Positions 1 to 11,900 of a stretch of 64,000 nt of DNA are shown here, piece by piece. The translations under genes were made by a program, and so were the position numbers. The stretch comes from Kitasatospora sp. MAP12-44 (GTDB lineage Bacteria; Actinomycetota; Actinomycetes; Streptomycetales; Streptomycetaceae): the NCBI RefSeq assembly GCF_029892095.1, contig NZ_JARZAE010000004.1:682001-746000 (forward strand), in the 5' to 3' direction. The notes beneath the pieces are model-generated. The model ran no database searches, was not told where the DNA came from, and saw nothing but the letters and a program-made list of their open reading frames with translations. Numbering within the stretch: the first letter of the stretch is position 1; each line of letters begins with the position of its first letter.

Positions 1-665
1 TGGCTCCTGCTCGTCTGCTGCGCGTAGCTCAGCGAGACACTGCGCAGGCCGTGCGCGCGGAAGAACACGCATTCGAGCACGGAGATCGCGATCAGCAGGC
101 TCGGCGGACACAACTGGCCGAGCATGCAACCGCCGAAGCTCTCCAGGTGGGGCTCGGTCCCGAAGGTGTCGCGCAGCCGCAGGAACAGCCGGCAGGCTCG
201 CGACCACTCCCGAATCGAGTCGCGCACCGGGACTCGGCCGTACGGCAGGCAGTAGGAGATCGGCCCGCCCTCGGTGGCGTCCAGACCCAGGGCGGTGAGC
301 GCCTCGATGATCTCGCAGGGCTGCGCCGAGCCGTGCCGGACCTGGACCGGAAAGTCCGGCCCCGCGAGCCCGCCGAGCACGCCACGGGTCACCGCGGCCG
401 GGTGGTTGACGATCGGGTAGCCGTTGAGCCGCGTGCCGTCGGCGAGGGCGGTCCGCGCGCTGGCGTAGTCGCGGACCCGGGTGTAGCTGTCCAAGGTGAT
501 CGTGCCCACCGAGGTGGCCCGCGCGGCACGGGTCGCGAGCAGCCCGCGCCGCATGTCCGCCGGGTCGCTGAAGCCCATCCGCGGCTGCACCACCAGCTCA
601 CCCCGGCGATGGGCCGCGGCGACGAACGCCGCGAACGGCCCCGGCGCCTCGATCGATGTGGTCAC
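1..665 (-). CDS. glmE: Glutamate (methylaspartate) mutase, epsilon subunit, partial (3' end outside window)
   Basis: This is the catalytic TIM-barrel subunit of adenosylcobalamin-dependent glutamate mutase, which turns L-glutamate into (2S,3S)-3-methylaspartate. Only about the first 221 residues lie in the window. Translated by hand from GTG at 665 it reads VTTSIEAPGPFAAF and then shows family blocks: VVQPRMGF near the N-terminus, NGYPIVNH, a PVQVRHGSAQP substrate/cofactor block, and GGCMLGQLCPP. The GTG overlaps the stop of the sigma-subunit gene (GTGA, 662-665), so the two subunits should be translated together. Inference: with the Asp-type adenylation domain in NRPS-2 it supplies 3-methylaspartate to the peptide. 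The C-terminal half and any frameshift there cannot be judged. Confidence 0.88.
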   Translation of the reverse strand, partial: MTTSIEAPGPFAAFVAAAHRRGELVVQPRMGFSDPADMRRGLLATRAARATSVGTITLDSYTRVRDYASARTALADGTRLNGYPIVNHPAAVTRGVLGGLAGPDFPVQVRHGSAQPCEIIEALTALGLDATEGGPISYCLPYGRVPVRDSIREWSRACRLFLRLRDTFGTEPHLESFGGCMLGQLCPPSLLIAISVLECVFFRAHGLRSVSLSYAQQTSRS

Positions 666-1153
666 CGCGTCACGGCCAGGGGCCCGCCGGCGAGAACGGA
701 AAGGTAGTGCGTGAACGAGCCGATGTCGACGCCGTCCTGGAACACGGCGTCGAAGCCGGCTGCCAGCAGCGCCACCACCCGGTCGGCGCCGACCTCGCCG
801 GCCACGCCGAGCTTGCCGCCGATGACCGCGGGGATCCCGAACAGCTCCTCGACCTCGCGCAGCGCCGTGATCAACCGGACGCCGTCGATGTGCCCGTGCC
901 CGTTGACCGAGCTGACCACCAGCAGCTGCGGCCGATGCCGCAGGCAGGCCTCGATGACCTCGCCATCGGGCGTGGTGGCGCCGAGATTGACCACCTCCCA
1001 GCCCAGTTCCTCCAGCAGCAGGCGCAGATACACCAGGTTCCAGGTGTGCGCATCGGAGGAGACCCCGGTCAGCACCACCGTGGGGCGGCCATCCGCGTCG
1101 GGCGCGGCCGGCTGAGGCGCCGCGCATCCGGCCCGGGCCGGCAGAGGAGGCAT
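662..1153 (-). CDS. glmS: Glutamate (methylaspartate) mutase, sigma (B12-binding) subunit
   Basis: Small cobalamin-binding subunit of glutamate mutase, 163 residues. The Rossmann-like B12 domain opens with VVLTGVSSDAHTWN, where the family normally has the DxHxxG-type histidine that ligates cobalt; the spacing here gives SDAHTWN. It continues with LVVSSVNGHGHIDG and PAVIGGKLGVAG, typical of the sigma subunit. ATG at 1153 overlaps the aminotransferase stop by one base (TGATG), and its own stop overlaps the epsilon-subunit GTG. The N-terminal 22 residues are Pro/Ala rich and probably disordered. The symbol is the clostridial mutase name and should not be confused with glucosamine synthase. Role inferred: 3-methylaspartate supply for the NRPS. 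Confidence 0.9.
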   Translation of the reverse strand: MPPLPARAGCAAPQPAAPDADGRPTVVLTGVSSDAHTWNLVYLRLLLEELGWEVVNLGATTPDGEVIEACLRHRPQLLVVSSVNGHGHIDGVRLITALREVEELFGIPAVIGGKLGVAGEVGADRVVALLAAGFDAVFQDGVDIGSFTHYLSVLAGGPLAVTR

Positions 1154-2355
1154 CAGCACGCCTCCGTCACACGGGAGGCATGCACGGACGCCTGCCCGGA
1201 CGCCGACCCGGGCGCCGGCTCGGACGCCGGGGCCGGGAGCCGGTCCAGCCAGCCATGGCGGTCCGGGACCCGGCCGCGCTGCACATCGGCCAGGACGGCA
1301 TGCAGCCGGGAGGCCACCGGCCCGACCTGGCCGCTGCCGATCGTCCACGACCCGGCCGAGGACTCCGCGCGCGCGACCGGGGTCACCACCGCCGCGGTGC
1401 CGCACGCGAACGTCTCCGTCATGGCACCGCTCTCGGCGTCGGCCCGCCACTGGTCGACGGTCAGGCGCCGCTCCTCGACCGCCAGGCCCAACTCCCGGGC
1501 CAGCGTCAGCAGCGAGTCGCGGGTCACCCCGGGCAGCAGGGTGCCGGTCAGCGGCGGCGTCACCAGGACCGCCTCGGCGCCGGAGCCGTAGACGAAGAAC
1601 AGGTTCATGCCGCCCATTTCCTCGACCCAGCGGTGCTCGGCGGCGTCCAGCCACACCACCTGCTGGCAGTTGTGCTCGGCCGCCTCGGCCTGCGCGAGGT
1701 ATCCGGGGGCGTAGTTGCCCGCGCACTTGGCCTCACCGGTGCCGCCGGGCGCGGCGCGGGTGTACTGCTCGCAGATCCAGACCGACACCGAGGGCGCGTC
1801 CGCTCCGAAGAACGCGTCGGTGACGCACGCCATCAGCAGGAACTCGTAGCTGCGCGAAGGCCGCAGCGCCAGCGAGACGTCGGTGGCGAACATCAGCGGC
1901 CGCAGGTAGAGGCTCTGCGTCGGATGCGACGGCACCCACGGCTCGTCCACGGCCAGCAGCTCCCGGACCGCCTGCACGAACAGCTCCTCGGGCAGCTCCG
2001 GCATCGCGAAGCGGCGCGCCGAGCCGGCCATCCGGCAGGCGTGATCGGCCGGGCGGAAGGCGGCGACCGTGCCGTCGGCCTGGCGGAAGGCCTTCAGGCC
2101 TTCGAAGACCACCTGGCCGTAGTGCAGGCCGACGGTGGCCGGGTCCAGGACCAGCGGACCCCACGGGCGCACCTGCGCGTCATGCCAGCCGAGCTCCTCG
2201 GACCAGCGCAGCGAGACCAGGTGCTCGGTGAAGACCTGGCCGAAGGCCGGCCTGGCGCAGCGCTCGGCGATCTCGGCGTCGGTGGCCCGGGCCGTCTGCG
2301 GCAGCGGGGTGCGGTTCCACATCGGGTTCATCGCGATCGGGTTCATCGCGGTCAC
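1153..2355 (-). CDS. ilvE: Branched-chain amino acid aminotransferase, fold type IV PLP enzyme
   Basis: A PLP-dependent transaminase of 400 residues, the normal length for the actinobacterial IlvE family. The Schiff-base lysine is Lys210 in GEAKCAGNYA. Upstream are the substrate-pocket block YGQVVFEGLKAF (about 79-90) and YLRPLMFATD, and downstream EEMGGMNLFFVY. GTG at 2355 overlaps the SnoaL-like gene stop (GTGA); ATG codons at residues 4 and 9 are alternatives. A housekeeping copy is normally elsewhere, so placement between MbtH/SnoaL and glutamate mutase suggests a pathway job, such as interconverting 3-methylaspartate or another non-standard residue with its keto acid, or making a branched residue for the peptide. 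The exact substrate cannot be read from sequence. The C-terminal 30 residues are Pro/Ser/Ala rich. Confidence 0.88.
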   Translation of the reverse strand: MTAMNPIAMNPMWNRTPLPQTARATDAEIAERCARPAFGQVFTEHLVSLRWSEELGWHDAQVRPWGPLVLDPATVGLHYGQVVFEGLKAFRQADGTVAAFRPADHACRMAGSARRFAMPELPEELFVQAVRELLAVDEPWVPSHPTQSLYLRPLMFATDVSLALRPSRSYEFLLMACVTDAFFGADAPSVSVWICEQYTRAAPGGTGEAKCAGNYAPGYLAQAEAAEHNCQQVVWLDAAEHRWVEEMGGMNLFFVYGSGAEAVLVTPPLTGTLLPGVTRDSLLTLARELGLAVEERRLTVDQWRADAESGAMTETFACGTAAVVTPVARAESSAGSWTIGSGQVGPVASRLHAVLADVQRGRVPDRHGWLDRLPAPASEPAPGSASGQASVHASRVTEAC

Positions 2356-2720
2356 ACCACCGGGCTGAAGAAGAAGGTGTCGCGCCGGGCGAACCGGCCG
2401 TCCTCGCGCACCGCGAAGAAGTCGGCGAACCGCACGGTCACCTGGCTGCCGTCCTTCAGGGTGCCGGAGAACTCGCCGTGCGCCGCCACCTCGTCGTCGC
2501 AGGCGACGACGGTGTGCAGCGAGTGCGTGCCCCGGGCGATGACGCGATCGGCGCTGTAGAAGCGCTCAAGCTCGGCGCGGCCGATCAGCGGGGCGTAGCC
2601 GGGGCGGTGGTAGACGGCGTCCGGGGTGAACAGGTCGAGCAGGCCGTCGATGTCATTGGCGTCGACCAGCTCGTAGTAGTGCTGCACCGTGGTGGTGGCG
2701 GCGCCGGTGGTCAGGGACAT
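2352..2720 (-). CDS. SnoaL-like / NTF2-fold protein in the lipopeptide operon
   Basis: A 122-residue single-domain protein with the NTF2-like alpha+beta cone pattern: an N-terminal helix (VQHYYELVDANDIDGLLDLF), then FTPDAVYHRPGYAPLIGRAELERFY, and a C-terminal sheet ending RRDTFFFSPVV. Family members are small isomerases, cyclases, hydroxylases or non-catalytic partners, so no reaction is assigned. Its stop overlaps the aminotransferase start, and it follows MbtH by 33 bases, so it belongs to the same operon. A second, unrelated SnoaL-like gene lies at 57485-57904. Possible roles are acyl-chain or residue tailoring; this is a guess. Confidence 0.75.
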   Translation of the reverse strand: MSLTTGAATTTVQHYYELVDANDIDGLLDLFTPDAVYHRPGYAPLIGRAELERFYSADRVIARGTHSLHTVVACDDEVAAHGEFSGTLKDGSQVTVRFADFFAVREDGRFARRDTFFFSPVV

Positions 2721-2753
2721 GGAGGTCGTTCTCCCTTCCGTAGTGAAGCGGGA

Positions 2754-2975
2754 TCAGGCCCGCGATGCGTCTGCCATGGCGCGCACCAGGCTGGTCGGCC
2801 GCATGTCGCTCCAGTTCTCCTCGACGTGGGCCAGGGCGGCCTCGCGGGATCCGGGCCCGTGGGCGACCGTCCAGCCGGCCGGGACGGCGGCGAACTCGGG
2901 CCACAGCGAGTGCTGTCCCTCGTCGTTGACGAGCACGAGGTAGCTGCCTTCGGGGTTCTCGAACGGGTTGGCCAT
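2754..2975 (-). CDS. MbtH-like NRPS chaperone
   Basis: A 73-residue MbtH family protein. It has the signature [26 protein letters not shown], with the conserved SLWP and the downstream W-x-D-M-RP block ([12 protein letters not shown]). MbtH proteins bind adenylation domains and are needed for solubility or activity of many actinobacterial A domains. It starts 12 bases after the NRPS-2 stop with ATG at 2975 and a GAAGGA-type site upstream, so it should be made together with the synthetases it serves. Confidence 0.95.
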   Translation of the reverse strand: MANPFENPEGSYLVLVNDEGQHSLWPEFAAVPAGWTVAHGPGSREAALAHVEENWSDMRPTSLVRAMADASRA

Positions 2976-2987
2976 GGTCCTTCTCCT

Positions 2988-5900
2988 TCAGTCGTTCTCG
3001 CGCAGTCGCTGCGCGAGGATTCGGCCGATCTCGGCGATCGGTTCGGCATTGGTCAGGTCGTCGTGCCGGGCGGCGACGGGGTGGCGGGCGATCTCGCCGG
3101 CGATGTGCGGGCGCCAGGCCAGGGCGTCGGGGGCGCCGTCGGCCTTGCCCTCGGTGGCGACGAACAACAGCGCGTCGCCGCGGAACTCGCCGGGGACGTG
3201 GGCCGCGGCCAGGCGCGCGTTGTTCTCGAAGACCCGGTGCAGGGCGCTGACCCGCTGGGCGTCCAAGCCCGCGAGGACGCCGCCCTGGCGGCCCAGCAGC
3301 TCTGCGACGCGCTCCGGGTCCTCGGCGGCGTCCGCGACCGCGATCGGGTCGTAGCCGGCCAGATCGAGCATCCCGGCCAGGAAGTCCCGCTGCTCCATCA
3401 CGTCTCGGCCGCCGGCGCGGTCGGCTCCGGGCTTGGGGAAGGAGTCGAGCAGGGTCAGCGAGCCGACCTCCTCGCCGGCGTCCTCCAGCCGGACCGCGAC
3501 CTCATGTGCGACCAGGCCGCCGAACGACCACCCGAGCAGCTGGTACGGCCCTTCGGGCTGCACCGAGCGGATCATCACCAGGCAGTCGGCCGCGACGTCC
3601 GCGACGCTACCGGGCAGCTCGCCTTCGCCCGACAGGCCCTTGGCCTGCAGCGCGTACACCGGTCGCCCGCTGCGCAGGTGCCGCAGCAGGCCGGCGTACG
3701 ACCAGCCGAAGCCGCCTGCCGGATGGAAGCAGAACAGCGGCGGCAGCTCCCTCCCGGTGTCGCTGCCGGTGCGCAGCGGGAGCAGCGGCTCGAACGCGTC
3801 GCGCTCGTCGCGCTCGCCCAGACGCATCGCGAGCCCGGCGACGGTCGGTGCCTCGAACAGCGTGCGGATCGCGAGCTCGGCGCCCAGGGTGTCGCGCACG
3901 CGGCTGATCAGGCGGGTCGCCAGCAGCGAGTGCCCGCCGAGCTCGAAGAACCCGTCGTCGATGCCGACCGACGCCAACTCCAGTAGCTCGGCAAACAGTT
4001 GGCACAGTACCTGCTCGACCGGGGTGCGCGGAGCACGGCTGGTCGCAGCCGTGGTCGCGGCGCGAGCCGGTATCGGCAGAGCAGCTCGGTCCAGCTTGCC
4101 GTTGGGCGTCAGCGGCAGCGCCGGCATGACCACGAACGCCGACGGGACCATGTAGTCGGGCACCACCGCCGCGACGTGCGCGCGCAACTCGGCTGCCGTC
4201 GGCTCGGCGAGGTCGGCCGCCGGGACGGCATAGGCGACCAGGCGCTTGTCCCCCGGCACGTCCTCCCGTCCCAGCACCACGACCTGGATCAGCGCCGGAT
4301 GCCGGGCCAGCACCGCTTCCACCTCGCCGGGCTCGACCCGGAAGCCCCGGATCTTCACCTGCTGGTCGCCGCGGCCGATGAACTCCAGGAAGCCGCCGGC
4401 ACTCCAGCGGGCCAGGTCGCCGGTGCGGTACATCAGCGACCCCGGCGCGCCGTACGGATCCGCGACGAAGCGCTCGGCGGTCAGAGCGGGGCGGGCGAGA
4501 TATCCGTACGCCAGACCGTCGCCGGCGACGTAGAGCTCGCCCGGGATGCCCGGCGGCACCGGACGCAGCGCGCCGTCGAGCACATAGACCCGCTTGTTGG
4601 CGATCGGGCCGCCGATCGGGATGGAGGCGCGGACCGTGTCCGACTCGGTGATATGCCGGGTCGTGGTGTAGCCCATGCTCTCGACCGGCCCGTAGCCGTT
4701 CAGCAGGGCCAGCTCCGGGTGTTCGAGCATCGACTTGGCGATGTGCGGGACGGACAGCGCCTCGCCGCCGACCATGGCCTGCCGCACCGACTTCAAGGCC
4801 CGCGATCCCTCGTCGACCATGACGTTGAACAGGCTCGGCGACAGCTGGAGCGTGACGACGCCGTGCGCTGCGGACAGCTCCTCGATGCGCGACAGTTCGG
4901 GCGACTGCCCGGGCTGCACGACGCACACTCCGCCGAAGAGGATCGCCGAGAAGACTTCGAGCGCGAACGCGTCCCAGGGCACCGGCGAGCACTGCAGGCT
5001 GACCATCTCCGGGCCGAAGTCGGTGTAGTCCGGGCCGACATACGTGCCGACCAGCGCGCGGTGCGGGGTGACGACCCCCTTCGGGCGGCCGGTGGATCCG
5101 GAGGTGAACATGACGCACGCCAGGTCGTCGGCACCGACCGGTAGGTCCGGAGAGGTCGCGGGGCGGCCCGCGATCGCCTCGGCGTCGGTGTCGAGCGCGA
5201 TGACCGCCACGCCCGGCGCCGCGAGGGCGTCGGCCAGTGCGCTGGTGCTGATGACGGCCGGGGCAGCCGACTGCCGCAGAACCTCTCCGATGCGCTCCGC
5301 CGGATGCGTGGGGTCGAGCAGGGTGTAGGCGCAGCCGGCCTTGAGGACGGCGAGCAGACCGGTGATCAGCTCGACGCCGCGGTCGACGTACACGCCGACG
5401 ACATCGCCGCGCCGGACCTTGCCGGCGCTCAGGAGGTGGTGCGCCAGACGGTTGGCGGCGTCGTCGAGCTCCGCGTACGTCAGCGAGGCGTCGCCGAAGA
5501 CCCACCGCCGGGGCATCCGGAGTGCGGGCGGCCTGCGCCTCGAAGAGCCCGTGGACGGTGGCCGCGACCGGCCGCACGGCCGGCGCCGGGCTCCACGCCC
5601 CGAGCACCATGTCGCGCTCACCGTCGACGAACAGGTCCAGCGCCCCGATGGGCAGCTGAGGATCGGCGCAGACCGCTTGAAGGACCCGCACCAGTCGGGC
5701 CGACAGCAGCTCGATGGTCACCGCGTCGTAGAGGTCGGCGTCGTACTCGATCTGCCCGTCCATGCCGGACCCGTCCCGGTTCTCCCGGACGCTGACCGAG
5801 AGATCGAACTTCGCCGAGGTGCTGCGGACCGGTTCACCGACCGCCTCCAGACCGGCCAGCGACGGCTGGGTGCGCCGGTCGCTCTGGAAGGTGAGCGCGA

Positions 5901-8900
5901 CCTGGAACAGCGGGTGGCGAGAGAGCGACCGAGCCGGGTTGAGGATCTCGACCAGGCGCTCGAACGGCAGGTCCTGGTGCGCGTAGGCGGCCAGGTCGGT
6001 GGCGCGGACGCGGCCAAGCAGAGTCCGGAAGTCGGGATCGCCCGACAGGTCCGTGCGCAGCACCAAGGTGTTGACGAAGAAGCCGACCAGGTCGTCCAAG
6101 GCGCTGTCGACGCGTCCGGCGATCGGGCTGCCGATCGGGATGTCGGTCCCCGCGCCGGCCCGGCTGAGCAGGACCGCGAGCGCCGCCCGCACGAGCATGA
6201 AGACGCTGACGCGGTTCTCGGCCGCCAACGCGGTGATCCTCCCGTGCAGTTCCGCCGGGATCTCCAGCGGGACCGCGCCGCCTCGGTGCGCGGAGGAGGC
6301 ACTGCGCTGCAGGTCCGGCGGCAGCGTCGCAGTGGCGGGCAGAGCGGCCAGCGCCTCGCGCCAGTAGGCGATCTGACGTGCGACCGGGCTCTGCGGATCG
6401 GCTTCGTCGCCGAGGACTTCCCGCTGCCACAGCGCGTAGTCGGCGTACTGGATCGCGGCGGGGTCGACCACCGGGACACGACCGGCGATGCGCTCCGCGT
6501 AGGCCGCCTCAAGGCCGGCGGCCAGCGGCGCCGCCGACCAGCCGTCGCCGGCGATGTGGTGGCAGACGACGAGCAGCACATGCTCCTCGCCCTGCTCGCC
6601 CTCCTCGCCTTCCTGGCCGCCGAGCCGGAACAGGTGGGTGCGGATCGGCACTTCGGTGGTCAGGTCGAAGCCCCTGGCCGCCTCGCGCGCCAGCGCCTCC
6701 TCAAGATCGGCCGCGTCGAGGTCGATCAGCGGGAGCGGGAGGTCGAGCGTGTCGGCGTCCAGGACGAGCTGGTACGCCTCGCCGTCGGCCTCCGGGAAGA
6801 GCGTGCGCAGACTCTCGTGGCGACGGACGAGGTCGTGCAGCGCCTGTCGCAGCGCGGTCGCGTCGAGCGGCCCGCGCAGCCGGGTCGCCATCGGGATGTT
6901 GTAGGCCGAGCTTGTGTCACCGAACCGGTTGAGGAACCACAGGCGGCGCTGCGCGAAGGACAGCGGGATGCGCTCGGGCCGCGGCATCGGGCGCAGCGCC
7001 GCGCGCGCCGCGCCGGCCGACTCCAGGACCCGGGCGAGCCCTGCGACGGTCGGGGTCTCAAAGACGGCCCGCAGCGGCAGTTCGGCGCCGAAGGCGTCGC
7101 GGACCCGGTTGACGACGGTCATGGCCAGCAGCGAGTGTCCGCCGAGCGCGAAGAAGTCGTCGTCGGGTCCGACCGTCGACAGCCCGAGCACGTCGGCGAA
7201 CAGGGCGCAGAGGATCTCCTCCTGCGGGGTGCGCGGTGCGCGGCTCTTGGAGTCGGTGCCGAAGTCCGGCGCGGGCAGGGCCTTGCGGTCGAGCTTGCCG
7301 TTGGCGCTCAGCGGCAGCGCGTCCAGGACGACGATCGCCGCCGGGACCATGTACGCGGGCAGCCGATCCGCGGCGCGCCGGCGCAGGTCGGCGACGTCGA
7401 CATCGGAACCGACGACATAGGCCACAAGCCTCTTGTCGCCGACCCGGTCCTCCCGCACGATGACGCACACCGACGCGACGCCCGGGTGGTCGGCGATCGC
7501 GGACTGGATCTCGCCGAGCTCGATGCGGAAGCCGCGCAGCTTGACCTGGTCGTCGACCCGGCCGAGGTAGACGAGTTGCCCGTCGCGGGTCCACTTGGCC
7601 AGGTCGCCGCTGCGGTACATTCGCGAACCAACTGGTCCGAAGGGGTCCGCGACGAAGCGCTCGGAGGTCAGCGCGAAGCGGCCGAGGTAGCCGCGTGCCA
7701 GTCCGTCGCCGGCCAGGTACAGCTCCCCCGCCACTCCCGCCGGCACCGGGTTCAGCGCGTCATCGAGCACGTACAGCCGCGCGTTGGCCTGCGGACGGCC
7801 GATCGGAACCGGTCCGGCGGCCAGGACCGTGCCGGGCTCGATGCGGTGCTCGGCGCAGTTGACGGTCGCCTCGGTCGGGCCGTAGGTGTTCAGGACCGTC
7901 ACCCCGGGGTGGCGTTCGCGCCAGAGCGCCAACGCCTCACCGGTCAGGGCCTCGCCGCCGACCAGCAGCTCGCCGGTCGGCGAGAAGTCGTCCGGCAGCG
8001 CGCCCAGCATCGGCAGATGGCTCGGCGTGCACTTGAGGAACGTCGCGGGCGTGCGGTGCTCGGCGGGCACAGCCGCGTACTCCTCCTCCGCCAGCCCGCT
8101 GACCAGGACCCGGCCGCCCGAAGCCAGCGTGGTGTAGAGCGCGGTCACGGTGAGGTCGAAGGAGACCGGCGTGTGCAGCAGGGTCGTGCCGCGCGCGCTG
8201 CGGTACTCGGTGGTCGTCCAGTGCAGGTAGTCGACGACGCTGCGGTGCTCCACCACGACGCCCTTCGGCTGACCGGTGGAACCGGAGGTGTAGATGATGT
8301 AGGCGGGGTGCGACGCCAGCAGAGGTGTTCGGCGGTCGGCGTCGGTCGGGTCGGTGCAGGCGACCTCGGGGATGGCGCCGATGCCGGTGAGCACGAGGGC
8401 TGGCCGCGCGTCGTCGAGCAGGTAGTCGATGCGCTGCTGCGGGAGGGTCGGATCGATCGGCAGGTAGGCCGCGCCGGTCTTCAGCACGGCCAGCAGCGCG
8501 GTCACCAGCTCCGCCGACTTCGGCATCGCCAGCGCGACGACGTCCTCGGGACCGATGCCGCGAGCGATCAGCGCCCTGGCGAAGTGGTTGGCGCGGCGGT
8601 GCAGTTCGCGGTAGCTGAGGACGGCGTCCGGCGCCGCGATCGCGATCGCGTCCGGGGTGCGCGAGGCCTGGGCTTCGAGCAGCTCGGGGAGGGTCAGCTC
8701 CGGCCGGACCGTGTGCGAGGCGGCGTTCCAGCCGCGGATGATCCGCTCGCTCTCGTCCGGCGAGAGGATCTCGATCCGGCCGATGGCTCGCTCGGGTTCG
8801 GCCAGCGCGCCGTCGAGGAACCGTACGAAGCGCGTGAGCAGGTCCTCGACACTCTCGCGGTCGAACAGGTCCCGGCGGAACCGGATCATGCCGTCGATGC

Positions 8901-11900
8901 CGTCCGGCTCACCGGCCGCGGTGTGCCGCTCCGACAGGTCGAAGGCGAGGTCGAACTTGCAGGTGCCGGGGTCGACCGGTTCGATCGACACGGTGACACC
9001 GGGCAGCTCCAGCTCGGCCCGCGCGGCGTTCTGGAACGCCAACTCGACCTGGAACAGCGGGTGTCGGGCCGTGGAGCGCGCAGGATTGACCGCCTCGACC
9101 ACCCGCTCGAACGGCACGTCCTGGTGCGCGTAGGCCGCCAGGTCGGTCCGCCGGACGCGTTCGACGAGCGCGCGCAGGCTGGGGTCCGCCGAAGTGTCGG
9201 TCCGCAGGACCAGGGTGTTGACGAAGAACCCGACCAGATCGTCGAGGGCTTCATCGGTGCGCCCGGCGATCGGCGTACCGAGCGGGATGTCGGTGCCGGC
9301 GCCGAGGCGGGTGAGCGTCGCGGCCAGCGCCGCCTGCACCACCATGAAGATGCTCGCTCCGCTTGCGCCGGCGAACTCGGTGACGCGGCTGTGCAGTTGA
9401 GCGGAGATCGTGACCGGCACCGTCCCGCCGGCGTAGTCGGCGACGGCCGGACGCGGCCGGTCGGTGGGCAGCTCCAGCTGCTCGGGCGCATCGGCCAGGG
9501 CCTCGCGCCAGTAGGCGAGTTGACGGGTGATCAGGCTTTCCGGGTCGGACTCGTCGCCGAGCAGCTCACGCTGCCACAGCGCGTAGTCGGCGTACTGGAC
9601 CGGCAGCGGCTGCCAGTCGGGCGCGCCGCCGAGTGGGGCCTGCCCCAGCCGGCTGCGGTAGGCGGTGGCCAGGTCGCGGGCCAGCGGAGCCATCGACCAG
9701 CCGTCGGTGGCGATGTGGTGCATCACCAGCAGCAGGACGTGGTCCTCGGGGCCCTCCTGGAGCAGCGAGGGCCGGATCGGCAGGTCGTGCTCCAGGTCGA
9801 TGTGCGCGGACAGCGCCTCGGCGACGTCGGTGATCGAGGGGATGGTGATCGGCGCCGGCGGCAGCACGATCTGGGCCGGAGCTCCGTCGATCTCCCGGAA
9901 GACCGTGCGCAGGCTCTCGTGGCGTTCGACGACGTCCGACAGGGCCGCGGCGAGCGCGGGCAGGTCGAGGCTGCCGCGCAACCGAAGGGCGACCGGGACG
10001 TTGTAGGCGCTGGTGCCCTCCAGGCGATCGATGAACCACAGGCGGCGCTGCGCGTAGGACAGCGGAAGCGGGTCGGGACGTACGGCCGGACGCAGCGCCG
10101 CGCGCGCCGAGTCGGCCGACCCGAGGCGGGCGGCGAGCCCGGCGACGGTGGGTGCTTCGAACAGCGCCTTGATCGGCAGCTCGGCGCCGCACACCGAGCG
10201 GATCCTGCTGATCAGTCGCGTCGCCAGCAGGGAATGGCCGCCGAGGGCGAAGAAGTCGTCGTCGGTGCCGACCTGCGGGACGCCCAGCACCTCGGCGAAC
10301 AGCTCGCACAGCGCGGCTTCGTCGGTGGTGCGCGGTGCTCGGAAGGTCGCGTCCCCCGTGTAGTCGGGCGCGGGCAGCGCGCGGCGGTCCAGCTTGCCGT
10401 GCGCGGTCAGCGGCAGTGCGTCCAGGGCCACGAAAGCCGACGGGACCATGTAGTCCGCGAGGGCGCCGCCGAGGTACTCGCGCAGCTGCGCGGCGTCGAC
10501 ACCGTCGGCGTCCTCGGCGTGCTCGGCGGCGTCGGCGACGAGGTACGCGACCAGGCGCTTGTCCCCCGGACGGTCCTCGCGCACGATGACCGCCGACCGG
10601 GCCACCCGCGGGTGCCGGTCCAGCGCGGCCTCGATCTCCCCGAGCTCGATGCGGAATCCACGGACCTTGACCTGGTCGTCGGCACGGCCGGCGAACACCA
10701 GATCGCCGTTCGGATCGCGGCGCGCGATGTCGCCGGTCCGGTACATCCTCGTCCCCGGCTCGCCGAACGGGTCGGCGAGGAAGCGCTCCGAGGTCATCCC
10801 AGGGCGCGCGAAGTACCCGCGGGCCAGGCCGCTGCCGGCGATGTAGACGTCACCCGGGACGCCCTGCGGGACAGGACGCAGCGCGCCGTCGAGCACGTAG
10901 ACGCGCATCCCGTCCAGCGGCCTGCCGATCGGCACGGTGTCCGGGACGCGGTCCCCGGCACGCATCGGGTAGTGCGTCGCGAAGACCGTGGTCTCGGTCG
11001 GGCCGTAGCCGTCGGTGACGATGCTGTCCGGGCAGGCCTCCAGCACGCGGCGGACCGCTTCGGCCGGCACGACGTCACCGCCGGTCCGCACCTCGCGCAG
11101 CCCCGCGAAGCACTCCGGCTGCTCCTCGGCGAGGAGCCGGAACAGACCGGAGGTGATCCACAGTCCGGTGATCCGCTGCTCGACCAACTGACGGGCGATC
11201 AGGGCGACATCGGGCTCACCCGGGGGCGCGATGACGATCTGGCCGGCGTTGAGCAGCGGCGGCCACCACTCCAGCACCGAGGCGTCCCAGGCATGCGGCG
11301 AGTGGAACAGCACGCGCTCCTGGCTACCGCTCTGCCAGCAGCTGTCGTGAACGAACTCCGCGATGTTGCGATGCGTGAGCCCGACTCCCTTGGGAAGTCC
11401 GGTCGAGCCCGATGTGTACATCACGCACGCCTGCTGCTCGGGGTGCACGGCGGGCAGGGCGCTGCCGTTGACGTCTTCCCCGTCATCATCGAGGTCGACT
11501 ACGAGGGTCTTGGTGCCGAGGCTGGTGGCGAGTTGGAGCAGCCCGGCGTCGGTCAGCGCGAGGACCGCTTCGGTCTCGTCGACCATCAGCTGCAGCCGGT
11601 CCTGCGGGTAGCGGGCCTCCAGCGGCAGGTAGGTGCCGCCGGCCTTCAGCACGGCCAGCACGGAGACGATCAGCTCGACGGAGCGTTCAAGGAGCACGGC
11701 GACCCGGTTCTCAGGTCCCACGCCGAGCCGAACGAGGCGACGGGCCAGCCGGTCGGAGGCGTCGTCGAGCTCGCGGAAGGTGAGCGTCCGTCCACCGTCG
11801 ATGCTCACCGCGGGGCGATCGGCCGCGGTCGGATCGGCGAGGACCTGCGCGAACCGCTCGGTGACGGTCACCGGCCCCAGCGGCAGGCTGTGCGGCGTCC

